64,000 nt of DNA, from assembly GCF_003597395.2 (NCBI RefSeq), contig NC_133770.1, positions 298,155,827 through 298,219,826 of the forward strand, read 5' to 3'. Source of the DNA: Chelonoidis abingdonii (Eukaryota > Chordata > Testudines > Testudinidae). Within the stretch, counting starts at the first letter, position 1; every line of letters starts with the position of its first letter. Under the pieces are notes generated by a model. That model searched no databases, had not been told where the DNA came from, and saw only the letters and a program-made list of their open reading frames with translations. The position numbers and the translations under genes are program-made. Shown piece by piece: positions 23,246-32,882 of this stretch.

Positions 23246-23430
23246 TTGGGGGGAGGAATAGCTCAGTGGCTTGAGCATTGGCCTGCTAAACCCAAGGTTG
23301 TGAGTTCAATCCTTGAGGGGGCCATTTAGGGATCTGAGGCAAAAATCTGTCTGGGGATTGAGCCTGCTTTGAGCAGGGGGTTGGACTAGATGACCTCCTG
23401 AGGTTCTTCCAACCCTGATATTGTGTGATT
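23246..23430 (+). mobile_element. Turtle tRNA-derived SINE with CR1-like tail
   Basis: A polymerase III A box (TAGCTCAGTGG, 23259-23269) and B box (GGTTGTGAGTTCAATCC, 23296-23312) lie at tRNA-like spacing. The tail GAGCAGGGGGTTGGACTAGA then TGACCTCCTGAGGTTCTTCC is the CR1 3' end. Sharing a LINE 3' end is how tortoise Pol III SINEs are known to be mobilised by CR1 reverse transcriptase. It ends near GTGTGATTCTG. Confidence 0.85.
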
Positions 23431-23759
23431 CTGCCTTTTCAGGTAGTATTGCTGTAATACAACTCCACACTCAATGGGGACCCAATCCTGAAAGAAATCT
23501 TTCCTGAACCCTTTCTTCTGGCCTTCAAACACCCCCCAAAGCTCATCTTCAGAAGCAACCTCCCCACAGACCTGGAGCCACCAAATCAAAGCGGCACCAG
23601 GCTCTGCCAGAACAACAGATGCAAAACCTGCAGATAAACCTCCACAGCTGCAATGACCAACACTTTCCACAACGCACCTTTCAGGATCCAGGAGTCCTAC
23701 ACACATTTATCACAACAAGTGGTATACCTCAGCCAGTGCACTAAATGCCCCACATACAG

Positions 23760-24540
23760 AGGCTGATTAAGATTTATTGGGGCCCTGGGCACAAAGAACA
23801 GTTGAGCCCCCCAGACCTTGGGGGCTCAGGGGCACCAGAATCAGGGATCCAAGGTGGCCATGTCCTCCCCTCACTTTTAAAAGTGGGAGGGCCATGCCTG
23901 TGCACTTTTTAACGTGGACATACTTTGGGGGGCAGGAGGACCACGTTGGCCCCCCAAACTTCAAGCCTTGGGCAGGCATGGAGTGACACTGGCAGGGACT
24001 GGGCTTCACAGCTAGGGAGCTGGCAAGGTGATCAGCTCCCCCACCATGAAGCGTAGCCCCTGCTAGTGACACCAGATTCTTCCCAGTGGGGGGGGGGGGG
24101 CTGAGGTGGGCCAAGGTGCCCCCTTGCCACAGGGCCCTGCCCCCTGCTCCTCCTCTTCCCCCTGAGGCCTCACCCCTCCAGGCCAGTAGCTGGAGCCAGG
24201 CCATAGTAAGAGCTGCCCAAGGAGCCTAGTCTGCTGTGGGGGAGCCCCGGACCCTTCACCTGCCCTGGGCAGCACACCCCACGAGGCAGGAACACTGGCT
24301 GGGGGCTGCTCTCGGGCCCCCGGGGCCCCTTCCCAGGGCAGGTGGAGAGTCCAGGGCTCCCCACATTGGCCTGGGCACCTTGGGCGGCTCTCACCTCTGC
24401 CTGGTTTAGCCAGGGACAAGAGGAGCAGGGGGCAGGGTCACAGCTCCAGTGCCGGTGCCCCCCAACTTCTACCCAGGTTTCAGCACTCCTACAAGGACCA
24501 CCAAATTAGCACAGGCCCCACGGGCCCAAATAGCAACCCT
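23760..24540. repeat. GC-rich repeat block, family unknown
   Basis: A long GC-rich stretch with GGGGCCCTGGGC at the left and GCCCCACGGGCCCAAATAGC at the right, and a G10 run near 24090. Composition differs sharply from the neighbouring introns, which suggests an inserted non-autonomous element. It carries no supported gene; long open frames here follow from the base composition. Confidence 0.4.
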
Positions 24541-25608
24541 GTGGGTGAAACCAGACAATCGCTACGCTCTCGAATGAACGCCCAAAAGACAAATACACAT
24601 CACCTGTGGGGGATCACGTTTCCCAAAGCGATCATTCCATAACCGACCCATCAGTCCCTCATCCTCCAAGGAAACCTGCACAACACCTTTCGGAGACGAA
24701 CCTGGGAGCTTAGATTCATAACTTTGCTAAACACTAAAAATCACGGACTGAACAGAGACGCTGGATTTATTACAACAATCTATAACCCACTAATAACTAA
24801 CTTCTTCAGCTGTTTCTCTCCACCTCCTTCCCCCCTATGACTGGAGGGGTGTTTACAGGCCATTTCACCTTGAATGGTCCCCGGAACTATGTATTTATGC
24901 TAAACAATCTGTCCCACACCTTGTATTTAGCTGTGACACTCTGAGGACGGTGCCCAGACCTGGAGCAGAGCTCGGAGCAGCTTGAAAGCTCGTCTCTCTC
25001 ACCAACAAACTTGGTCCAATAAAAGATCTCACCTCACCCACCTTACCTGGCTTTGCCACTCACCACTCCCTTGCAAGCGGCACTGACCTGCAAACGTATC
25101 AAAGACTGGAGGCTGCTGAGCCACCCACAGCCAGGATGGGGGTGAAAATGATCCATGGCTTGTCTAACCAGCACCCCACCACGCGGAAACATCCCGAAAT
25201 CCAGTCATGTCACATGGCACAAGCTGCTATGACACCTCCATGAGTAAGAGCGACCACATGCAAGAGACAGGCACTCTACAGCCAGCCACATGCTAACATC
25301 AGTCTCAGCTCAGTCACATCCCATGACCTTTCACGTGGAAGCGTTTCATCACCTTCCTACACGGTTCCCTCTGGGCTGAGCTGCAAAGGCAGGTCCCTCC
25401 AGCTTGGCATTGCTTTTGAGAGACTGGTACTTGTCATTTAAAAAAAAATTAAGAAATGCAATTCCTATCAAAACAATTTGCAGGTCACTGGACTTCATTC
25501 AATGCCTGGGCAGCACAGCATCCTGGGAAATGTAGTCACAGATGGTGTGTCGGTGTGGAGACCACAGGGTGCAAGCTAAGCTAACTAGTTACTATGCAAC
25601 CACGTCAT
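24541..25608. other. Intron sequence, nothing recognised
   Basis: No gene was recognised. A short LINE-like or SINE-like phrase (GAAAGCTCGTCTCTCTCACC at about 24985, then AATAAAAGATCTCACCTCAC) suggests an old repeat fragment at about 24980-25040. Confidence 0.35.
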
Positions 25609-25774
25609 CAGGGCCACCCAGGGGCGGGGGGTGGGGCAAGTGGTGCAATTTGCCCCAGGCGCCACAGGGGCCCCCATGAGAATATAGTATTCTACAGTAT
25701 TGCAACTTTTTTTAATGGAAGGGGCCCCCAAAATTGCTTTGCCCCAGGTCCCCTCAATCCTCTGGGCAGCCCTG
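25609..25774. mobile_element. Short hAT-like hairpin element, copy 2
   Basis: A 166-bp element with inverted ends: CAGGGCCACCCAGGGG at the left and CCTCTGGGCAGCCCTG at the right. It is flanked by CACGTCAT (25601-25608) and CACCTCAT (25775-25782), an 8-bp target duplication with one difference, as expected for hAT elements. The interior matches 124-283. Confidence 0.75.
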
Positions 25775-26034
25775 CACCTCATTCAGCCAAGCTAGACTTG
25801 TCCAGCAAGTGATCGAAATATACTCTCCACTCAAGGAGGTAGAACACTAAATAAGATTCCCCATACCAAGAGGCAATGCAAATTATACCATTTAAAACAG
25901 GGCTGGACTCCACATAATGTAAGAACTGCAGCAAAGTTATTGCTGAGGGAAGTACTGGTCAGCTCTGCCAGGAATGCAGTGGGACTTGTTAAAAATTCCT
26001 GACAACATCCAGCTGATGGCTCCATCTTCTAACC

Positions 26035-26215
26035 CAGGGGTTTTCTCATTTGCCAACCCCTAAACATTTTCAAATGGAGGTGCGGACCCCTTTGGAAATC
26101 TTAGACAGTGTCTGTGGACCCCCAGGGTTCTATGGTAATGACAACCTTTCGCGGACCCCTTAGACATATTGTAGGGACCCCCAGGGGTCCGTGGACCACA
26201 GGTTGAAAACCACTG
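26035..26215. mobile_element. hAT-like MITE
   Basis: It begins CAGGGGTTTTCTCATTTGCC and ends GGTTGAAAACCACTG, which gives imperfect inverted ends of the hAT type (CAGxGGTTxTCAA). GGACCCC words recur inside. Flanks share only TCTA, so the target duplication is decayed. Confidence 0.6.
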
Positions 26216-26481
26216 ATCTAGCTACCTGAATTCTAGCTTTCTGAGACAAAACTCCAGCATACAGTGACATCAGCTGGCCACACCAATAATAGCAGGTGCT
26301 TTTTAAACATGCTGTGTGTATATGGTACAGTATAAGGATCTCTCTATCTTGCAAACTGTCCTTTTATTTTTAACCATTTTCTTTTGCCTTAAAGTAGTGA
26401 GGCAAACACAATAAATGAGATGATGCCCATGCGTTGAAATTACACCGACTGCTCTAGAACGTACATGGCATGGGTATATTT

Positions 26482-26550
26482 TCATAGCATCATAGAATAT
26501 CAGGTTTGCAAGGGACCTCAGGTGCTCATCTAGTCCAACCCCCCGCTAAA
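26482..26550 (-). mobile_element. Extreme 3' end of a CR1 element, reverse orientation
   Basis: The plus strand reads TCATAGAATATCAGGTTTGC, AAGGGACCTCAGG and TCTAGTCCAACCCCC, the reverse complement of the CR1 3' terminus. Only about 70 bases remain. Confidence 0.75.
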
Positions 26551-26841
26551 GCTGGTCAGAAAAAAGGAAAACTTTGGCAAAAAACTCCATGCATTTTTCC
26601 TGTTTTGTTCCCTCTCCCCCCTCCCCGCCCCAAATCCAAAAAGTTTTGAGATTTCCAAAAAATAATGTGACCACCTCTGTAGCTGGTTGGAAAATGGGAA
26701 AAATTCCACCAAAAAAAGTTAATAAAATTTGATATTTTGACATTTGAAAAGATCAGTGTAAAATTCCATTAGCTCTATAATCCCTGACATCTCCCCCCAG
26801 GTCAAACCCCAGCACACTCTGGTAACCCGCCGAAAGCTTAC

Positions 26842-28274
26842 CACTTCCACTTGTTTTCCTCTTTCTTCTTTTCCTTCTCATCTTCCTCCTTCTTTAATTT
26901 CTTGTTTTTCTTCTTGTCTCCTTCCTCTTTGCTTTTCCTTTTCCTTGACCTCCCCTCATTCTCCACCTCCTTGGATTTCTCTTTGCTCTTTCTTCCCTTC
27001 TCTTCTGTGCGTTTATTTTCATCCTTTGCTTTTCTCTCCTTGTTTTTTTTCTTGGCCTGGTTCATCTCCTTTCCTTGTTTCTCCTTTGTTTCCCTAGTTT
27101 CATCTTTCTCCATCTCATCTTCCTTTTCCTTTTCCTCCATTTCCTGTTCACCTCCCATTCTTCCATTCCTTTCCCATCCTTCTCCCTCTTGCTCATCCTC
27201 CTCCTCTTCCTTCATTCTCTTGTTTCTTTTCCTTTCTTCCTCCACATCATCCCTTTTCTCATTCTCTCTCTCATCCCTTCCCTCTTGTTCTTCTATCGCC
27301 CCATCTTCTGCCCTTTCCATTTCTTGCTCATCTTCCATCCTTTTATCCTTCTGCGTTTTTTTCCTTCCCGTCTTTTCTTCACTCTCTTTGTTCTTTTCTT
27401 CTTCCCTTTTTTCCCTCTTGTTTTTCGCTTCCTTTATCTTTTCTTCCCTCTTTTCCTGCCCTCTCTCTTTCTGGTTCTTTTCTGCCTTCACTTCCTTATT
27501 TGCTTTGACATTCTTTTTCTCTCCCTCTGTGTCTTTATCTTCCCTTTTCTCCTCAGCCTCTGCTGTTCTTGCTAGCCATTGGGCAGGCTTCTCTTCTCCC
27601 TCTGCCCTTTCTCTGTCTTCTGTTCTGTTCTTTCCTCTCTCCGTCTGTATTTCACCCTCTCCTGTATTGGCCCTGTTCTCTGCCACCCCTGCTGTCTCAC
27701 TCCCTTGCTTTTCCTTTTCGCTTTGATCACCAGCCCCCCCATCCAATCCGTCTGCATCATCCCCACTCTCCATCTGCTCTGGCTCCTTTGCTCTTTTCAA
27801 CCTAGGGCGACCCTCTTGCGTTCCCATCTCCTCCAGCCCTTCGCCTTTCCCGGAGATGGCTTCAGTGAATCCCTTCTCCCCCTTGGCTTTGCTGGGCTCT
27901 GCACCGTCTCGCTTCTCCTGGTCCTTTCCTTCCCTTTCCTTTTTAGGTTCCTCTTTCTTACTCACGCCCCCTTTACTTTCCTTTAGTTCACGTTTCCCCT
28001 TCTCTTTGATCTCTTTCTTCCTCACTTCCATTTCCTTCTGCTCCCTGCTCCCTCTCTCCTTTTCCTCTTCCCTTTTTCTTTTCCGGTCTTTGACTTGTTT
28101 CTCTTCTCTGTGCCCCTCAGGGATGAATGAACCTGGCTCCCGCTCAGTGGTTTCCCCTTTCATGCTGCCTTTGGCTGTAATGTCCACTTCCTCCGCTGAA
28201 CCATCCAGATCTCCAGAGAACGCTGCGTTTTCACCACCAACCCCATTGGGTTTTGTTTCCTGGTGTCTTGGAAC
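26842..28274 (-). CDS. TOP1MT: TOP1MT giant Lys/Glu-rich N-terminal exon
   Basis: This 1433-nt exon opens with acceptor tttttttgtaag and VPRHQETKPNGVGGENAAF. It runs without a stop for about 477 residues and ends NKWKW with donor gtaagc after the TG of a split Trp. The frame and the KWKW ending tie it to the core exon at 21443-21558. Composition is dominated by K, E, R, D, Q and G, predicting a disordered or long single-helix segment. Basic clusters (DRKRKREEEKER near the start, RSRKRKSKEE and KKKNKKLKKEE near the end) look like nuclear localisation signals. Nuclear TOP1 has a charged N-terminus of about 200 residues; human TOP1MT has almost none. The long plus-strand frames opposite this exon (S/F/L-rich) are its complement. 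Confidence 0.9.
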
Positions 28275-28818
28275 CTTACAAAAAAAATGAGGGAGGGGAG
28301 TTAAAATTAGCAGTAGACGAGAAAATCTACAGACCAAAGCCTAGATTTTGTCACTGCATCTTCATGGGCACGCTCTGTACCCACACATGGGCCAGATGCT
28401 TCTCAGTCTAACCTCAGATAACCAGGCGCATGCATTGGTGGCTCAGGGAAGTTTTATATAAAGATCAGGTTCAAAGAGGCCAGGTGACAAAAGCACATAG
28501 GGTAGGGCTGCCAAGCCCTATGGCTCTGTACTAGGCCCAGTCCTAGTCAAGATATTCATAAATGATCTTTAAGGGATCACAAAAGCGACGGAATACTGCA
28601 AGATTCTGTAAAATGGGACGGTTGGTTGCTAGGCAATAGGTAAGGAGTTAGACTGCACTGACGCATAGGAATTAAGAAATTATTGAGGAAGTATTGATGT
28701 GATTTGTTAATATTAATGATTACGGTTAATTACGGACACCCAGAATGCTATTGATGGAACAGGGGCAGGCACTGACCTTACGGTAATTGAGGTGCCAAAA
28801 CAAATATGGGTATACATC

Positions 28819-29407
28819 TGTCATAAACATACAGCTGCAGGTAGCATAAAATCCCTCCTTTACCTGTAAAGAGTTAAGAAGCTCAGGTAACCTGATTGGC
28901 ACCTGACCAAAAGGACCAATAAGGGGAGAAGATGGGGGAAGGGGTTTTTTTTGGTGTGTTCTCTCTGGAGACAAAGAAAGAAACCAAGCAAGTAATCTAA
29001 CTCCTACTGAATCAGGAGCGGCTCTAGGCATTTTGCCGCCCCAAGCACGGTAGGCAGGCTGCCTTCGGCGGCGTGCCTGCAGGAGGTCCACCGAAGCTGC
29101 GGGACCAGGGGACCCTCCTCAGGCAAACCACCGAAGGCCAATAGCGCGTGCTTGGGGCGGCAAGCCAAGGGGAAGAGCCTAGAAGATGTAAAAGGAAACT
29201 CAGTTTGATAGCATCCTGTCTGGCAAGAACTCACTTATCAATAGACACAGCTGGATAACCCTTATGTCTGTATAGCTGTAGTTGCTTGCTGGAAGTTCAC
29301 CCCAATAAACACTGAATTGTTTGCGTCTTTGGACTTCAGGTATTGTTGCTCTGTTCATGCGAGAAGAACCAGGGAAGTGAGAGGGTGAAGGAATAAGCTC
29401 CCTAACA
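28819..29407. mobile_element. Degenerate LTR related to 61254-62083, with a nested hairpin element
   Basis: It starts TGTCATAAACATACAG and then has TTTACCTGTAAAGAGTTAAG and CACCTGACCAAAAGGACCAA. These parallel TGTCATAAACAGATAG, TTTACCTGTAAAGGGTTAAC and CACCTGACCAGAGGACCAAT at 61254 onward. It contains AATAAA near 29304 and ends in the area of CCCTAACA. A foreign hairpin lies at about 29015-29170. No target duplication was confirmed. Confidence 0.6.
29015..29170. mobile_element. Small GC-rich hairpin element nested in an LTR
   Basis: The segment 29033-29049 (TTGCCGCCCCAAGCACG) is the exact reverse complement of 29147-29163 (CGTGCTTGGGGCGGCAA). The 97 bases between them include CTGCCTTCGGCGG. 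It interrupts the LTR-like sequence around it, so it inserted later. Confidence 0.65.
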
Positions 29408-29529
29408 AGGACATGATAACAGTTAAGGGCTGTTATAATGAGGAGGGGATCAATTGTTCTCCATGACCACTGCAGATAGAACAAGAAGTGATGGGGCTTA
29501 ATCTGCAACAAGGGAGGTTTAGGTCAGGT

Positions 29530-29670
29530 ATTAGGAATTGAGGGTGTCAGTAACTCAGTCAGAGGTTATGGGCCTATTACAGGAGTGAGCAGGTGAGGTT
29601 CTGTGGTCTGCAATGTGCAGGAGGTCAGATCACAATGGTCCCTTCAAGTCTTTGAATCTACGGTGAGTGT
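29530..29670 (+). mobile_element. CR1-type LINE tail fragment
   Basis: GAGTGAGCAGGTGAGGTTCT, GCAGGAGGTCAGATCACAAT and GGTCCCTTCAAGTCTTTGAA match the ends of the copies at 2347-2790 and 10690-11280. Severely 5' truncated. Confidence 0.65.
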
Positions 29671-29959
29671 CAAAGGGGACTGTACCAATACAAGCCTAGC
29701 TCCGGAGCTAAGGCAGATCAGCACAGCTTCACGGACGACAGTACAGCTACATGGATTTACACCAGCTGAAGGTCTGACCCATTTTTTCCAACCCATCAAG
29801 ATTGCTGGATAGGCCATAACTACCTTATAAAGAGTTCACCTTCCGGGAACACGTAACTCTAAGAAATTGAAGTGCCCAGGCATCTCCTGTCACAACAATT
29901 TAATACTGAATCATTTACAGAGGCTACAGCAGCTCCACATACTTCAGGATGCTTCTTAC

Positions 29960-30032
29960 CAGGTCTCTGTCATCAGTCACCAGGAGTTTCCCTTGAGGGC
30001 CAGTTCTCACTTTCTTCGGAGCACGCGCTGAT
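29960..30032 (-). CDS. TOP1MT: TOP1MT N-terminal exon (73 nt)
   Basis: The exon starts after acceptor tgttctag and ends at CTG|gtaaga. The only open frame gives SARAPKKVRTGPQGKLLVTD then DRDL. It is phase 0 at its end, exactly what the 26842-28274 exon needs. Its first base (A) completes an Arg codon begun by the AG that ends exon 31876-31983. The basic APKKVRTGPQGK stretch has no known domain. The phase fit on both sides makes it convincing. Confidence 0.8.
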
Positions 30033-30354
30033 CTAGAACAAACAGCACCTTTTACTATTTATAAATGTGCATGACAAAGATCAGCCCCACATCCCACCTA
30101 GCTCTCCTCAGACAAGCGCCACATTCCCTTTAAACACACCAGGCTATGCAACGACTGGCCTTATGAAGCTGGGTCTTTAAACATGCTCATAGGCAGCATG
30201 AGAGTCCTCTGTTTGGGGAGGCAAGCGCCAGCAGCAACCTGGAAATGGGGAGGCCCACCAGCGCCTGGACCGTGGCCTTGCCCCTGAGGCCCCACCCTCA
30301 CGCCGTCTCTTTGTGCCCCCTCCTCAACATGCCACTCACTCATCTCTGCCTCTT

Positions 30355-30475
30355 CCTATTGTTGCCAACCCTCCAGGATTGTCCTGGAGTCTCCAGGAAT
30401 TAAAGATTAATCTTTAATTAAAGATGGTCATGTGATGAAAGCTCCAGGAACACATCCAACCAAAAATGGCACCCC
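30355..30475. mobile_element. Short DNA transposon fragment
   Basis: It begins GTTGCCAACCCTCCAGGATT and ends near CCAAAAATGGCACCC, so the two ends read as a loose inverted repeat (GGTTGCCAA and GGGTGCCATTTTTGG). The central AATTAAAGATTAATCTTTAA is itself nearly palindromic. I recognise it as a common turtle repeat but cannot name the family. Confidence 0.5.
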
Positions 30476-31000
30476 TACCTCTTCCCCCAAGGCCCATCCT
30501 GTTCCTCTCCGCATCCTTACCAGAATAGGATGGGAAGCCATGGCCCCAACACTTTTTCCTGCCTTAGGCGAACAATGGGGTGGGGGCAGGGAGGAGGAGA
30601 GGAACAAGCGGCAGGCAGGGAAAGGCCTCGGGGGAAGAGGTGGAGTGGGGGTCAGGCAGAGCGAGAGCATGGCCTCAGGGGAAGAGGCAGAGTGGGGGTG
30701 GGGCAGAGCACAGGCGGGGCCATGATCTGGGAGCCAGCTGCCCTCTCCTTCTATGGAGCTTTGCTTCTGGCACTTCAAAGGGGGCAATGGGCCAGTGCAC
30801 CACTGGAGGGGGGACCCGCATCACATCCGTGGCTGGCCTCTTTTCAGGAGGCTAACCCTCCCCGGCCTCTTATATGCGCCATCCAGGAATGTGCCAACCT
30901 ATCTGATGACTGGGATTGGTGAGCAGAGCCCATCAAAGCAACGGAGACTCGCCCCCGTCAGGTGAGGGAGAAGCCACAGAACCCAGACAACAACCGAGTA
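30476..31000. repeat. GC-rich repeat block
   Basis: Purine-rich GGGGAAGAGG-type units (about 30620-30720) are repeated two or three times with GTGGGGGTCAGGCAGAGC-like variants. Similar in style to the interior of the 3450-4030 element. No gene is supported. Confidence 0.35.
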
Positions 31001-31875
31001 TGGAGCACAGAAACGTGAACCAAAGGGACAGGGGTGCAGGTCACAGAGTGAAAACAAGAGATCCACGTGGGGACACCGAGCAGAGAATCCCAGACAGTGT
31101 CCACTGCTCCGAGAAGGAGCTACTGGACACTGCCTGAGAGAACTCTGCCCAGGGACCAGACAATAGAAAAAGCCCCGGAGTCAGAGAATCTCCCATCCAG
31201 CATTGTCCTGAACTGCCCCACGGCCACCTAGGCCAGGGCTAGGAAGAAGTTGGTGAGAGGGTCTCTGGGCTGTGTGGGGCCATGAGCAGGGAGTGGGTAG
31301 AGGAATGGATGTGGGAAGAAGAGCAGCGAGAACCTCAGTAAGAGGTTCTGCAAACTGGTGCAAAGCAGACAGGGGCCCGTTGGAGACTACAGTCCTCTGG
31401 TTTCTCCACTCAACAGCTACAATAGCCACACAAGCTTCCCTCACAACAGCCCAGCACTCTGCTGCCACCCTGATGCTACAAGCTCGCTGAGAAAGACAAG
31501 CAAGTGGCTTCATCCATACATGGACTATCCTGGGCCTTTCCAGCCATTTCAATGAGGCTGTTGCATTGCTACCAACTGGACCAGCGAGACGTGGAATCAA
31601 GCTACTTGTGCAGGGGCGGACGTGGCTGGGACCAAGCACTGATCACTTGGATTAGAGATGTCTGAAGAATACCCTGATTCCTCCACCACACTTCTAATAG
31701 GAGTTGAAATGACAAGGGGTATATATCTTAAACTCATATAAAATCCTGTTATCTCTGTAGCCGGATGAGGTTGCAAGACAACCCTGATGCAATCTGAGAG
31801 CAAGGACAAGACAAAATGCCTTCAATGAAAATTAACATGCAGCTGAAAATGCTACAAAGGCTGCAGCGTGCAAAC

Positions 31876-31983
31876 CTTTCAGCGCTCCCCTCCCTGGGCT
31901 GGCCCTCTTCACCCTCCTGCTCCCTCGGATGAGAAACTTCCTGGTCGTTACAATCCAGACCCTCGGCAGCTGTCTCAAGGACT
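31876..31983 (-). CDS. TOP1MT: TOP1MT N-terminal exon (108 nt; 5' edge uncertain)
   Basis: The strong acceptor ctctctctttgtttcag precedes the exon, and the donor is AAAG|gtttgc. The frame that joins exon 29960-30032 reads VLETAAEGLDCNDQEVSHPR then EQEGEEGQPREGSAE with Arg completed across the intron. From the first AG this frame requires two bases from the previous exon, yet the upstream candidate exon at 41528 ends in phase 0. An AG ten bases further in (cttgag, exon edge 31973) would be in phase 0. The acidic E/G-rich content fits the rest of the N-terminus. Confidence 0.7.
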
Positions 31984-32339
31984 CTGAAACAAAGAGAGAG
32001 TCGGTGTGGCTGATTTGAATCTCAGGCTGGATGCGTTATAAACTGATCCTTTGCCAAAGCAACAAGCAGAGGGCTAATCCCTCTTCAACGCAACAAGCGA
32101 CTATATGCCACAATCTCACTGCTTTGCGCTGCAGCAGACCCACTAGCTGTGTCTCTATTTTTAAAGGGCTGGACAAAAACTGCATACCTGGGCTGCTGAA
32201 TCTCACCTTCTGAGAATGGATTGGCTTATGGCAGTGACAGAGGGAAATGGTGTGGGTCAGACCAATGAGTGCAATTAGAAAAGAGAAATATAATTTACTT
32301 GTATTATGGCATTGACTAGAAACCCAGCTGAGACTGGGG
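31984..32339. other. Intron sequence, nothing recognised
   Basis: No repeat or gene recognised between exon 31876-31983 and the SINE at 32340. Confidence 0.4.
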
Positions 32340-32545
32340 CCCCCTAGTGCTTGGTGCTGTAAGAGACAGTCCCTGCCCTAAGAGCTCACAATCTAAATAG
32401 ACAAAGGGTGGGAGAGAAAACAGGCACAGAGAGGGGAAGTGACTTGCCCAAGGGTCACCCAGAAAATCAGTGGCAGACCCAGGAACAGAGTCCAGGTCTC
32501 CTGAGTCCCAGTCCAGGGCTCATCCATCAGATCGCCATGGCATGA
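32340..32545 (-). mobile_element. CORE-SINE, reverse orientation
   Basis: The plus strand reads CAGTCCCTGCCCTAAGAGCT, GGGAAGTGACTTGCCCAAGG and AGAGTCCAGGTCTCCTGAGT followed by CAGTCCAGGGCTCATCCATC, the reverse complement of a CORE-SINE from tail to head. Confidence 0.65.
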
Positions 32546-32563
32546 GAGATGGAGGGTGTAGAC

Positions 32564-32874
32564 CAGGGGTAGGCAACCTATGGCACGCATGCCTAAGGCG
32601 GCACGCGAGCTGATTTTCAGTGGCACTCACACTGCCCAAGTCCTGGCCACCAGTCTTGGGGGCTCTGCATTTTAATTTAATTTTAAATGAAGCTTCTTAA
32701 ACATTTTAAAAACCTTATTTGCTTTACATACAACAATAGTTTAGTTCTATATTATAGACTTATAGAAAGAGAACTTCTAAAAACATTAAAATGCATTACC
32801 AGCACGCGAAACCTTAAATTAGAGTGAATAAATGAAGACTTCGCACAGCACTTCTGAAAGGTTGCTGATCCCTG
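32564..32874. mobile_element. hAT-type MITE with perfect 8-bp target duplication
   Basis: A 311-bp element begins CAGGGGTAGGCAACCTATGG and ends GAAAGGTTGCTGATCCCTG. The reverse complement of the end, CAGGGATCAGCAACCTTTC, pairs with the left end. GTGTAGAC occurs directly on both sides (32556-32563 and 32875-32882), an intact 8-bp target duplication. A related copy lies in opposite orientation at 58855-59145. No transposase frame is present. Confidence 0.9.
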
Positions 32875-32882
32875 GTGTAGAC

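Noticed and set aside
23767..24419. Overlapping GC-rich minus-strand frames of 74-145 codons
   Set aside because: High GC content removes stops by chance. No conserved residues, start context or splice sites in phase.
26851..28290. Long plus-strand frames rich in Ser, Phe and Leu
   Set aside because: They are the complement of the purine-rich TOP1MT exon; no start context, splice signals or family similarity.
28275..28337. Read-through leader upstream of 28274 rich in L, F and R, which looks like a mitochondrial presequence
   Set aside because: The apparent initiator at 28337-28335 is TTG, not ATG, and an in-frame TAG lies two codons further up. The hydrophobic residues come from the intron's pyrimidine tract.
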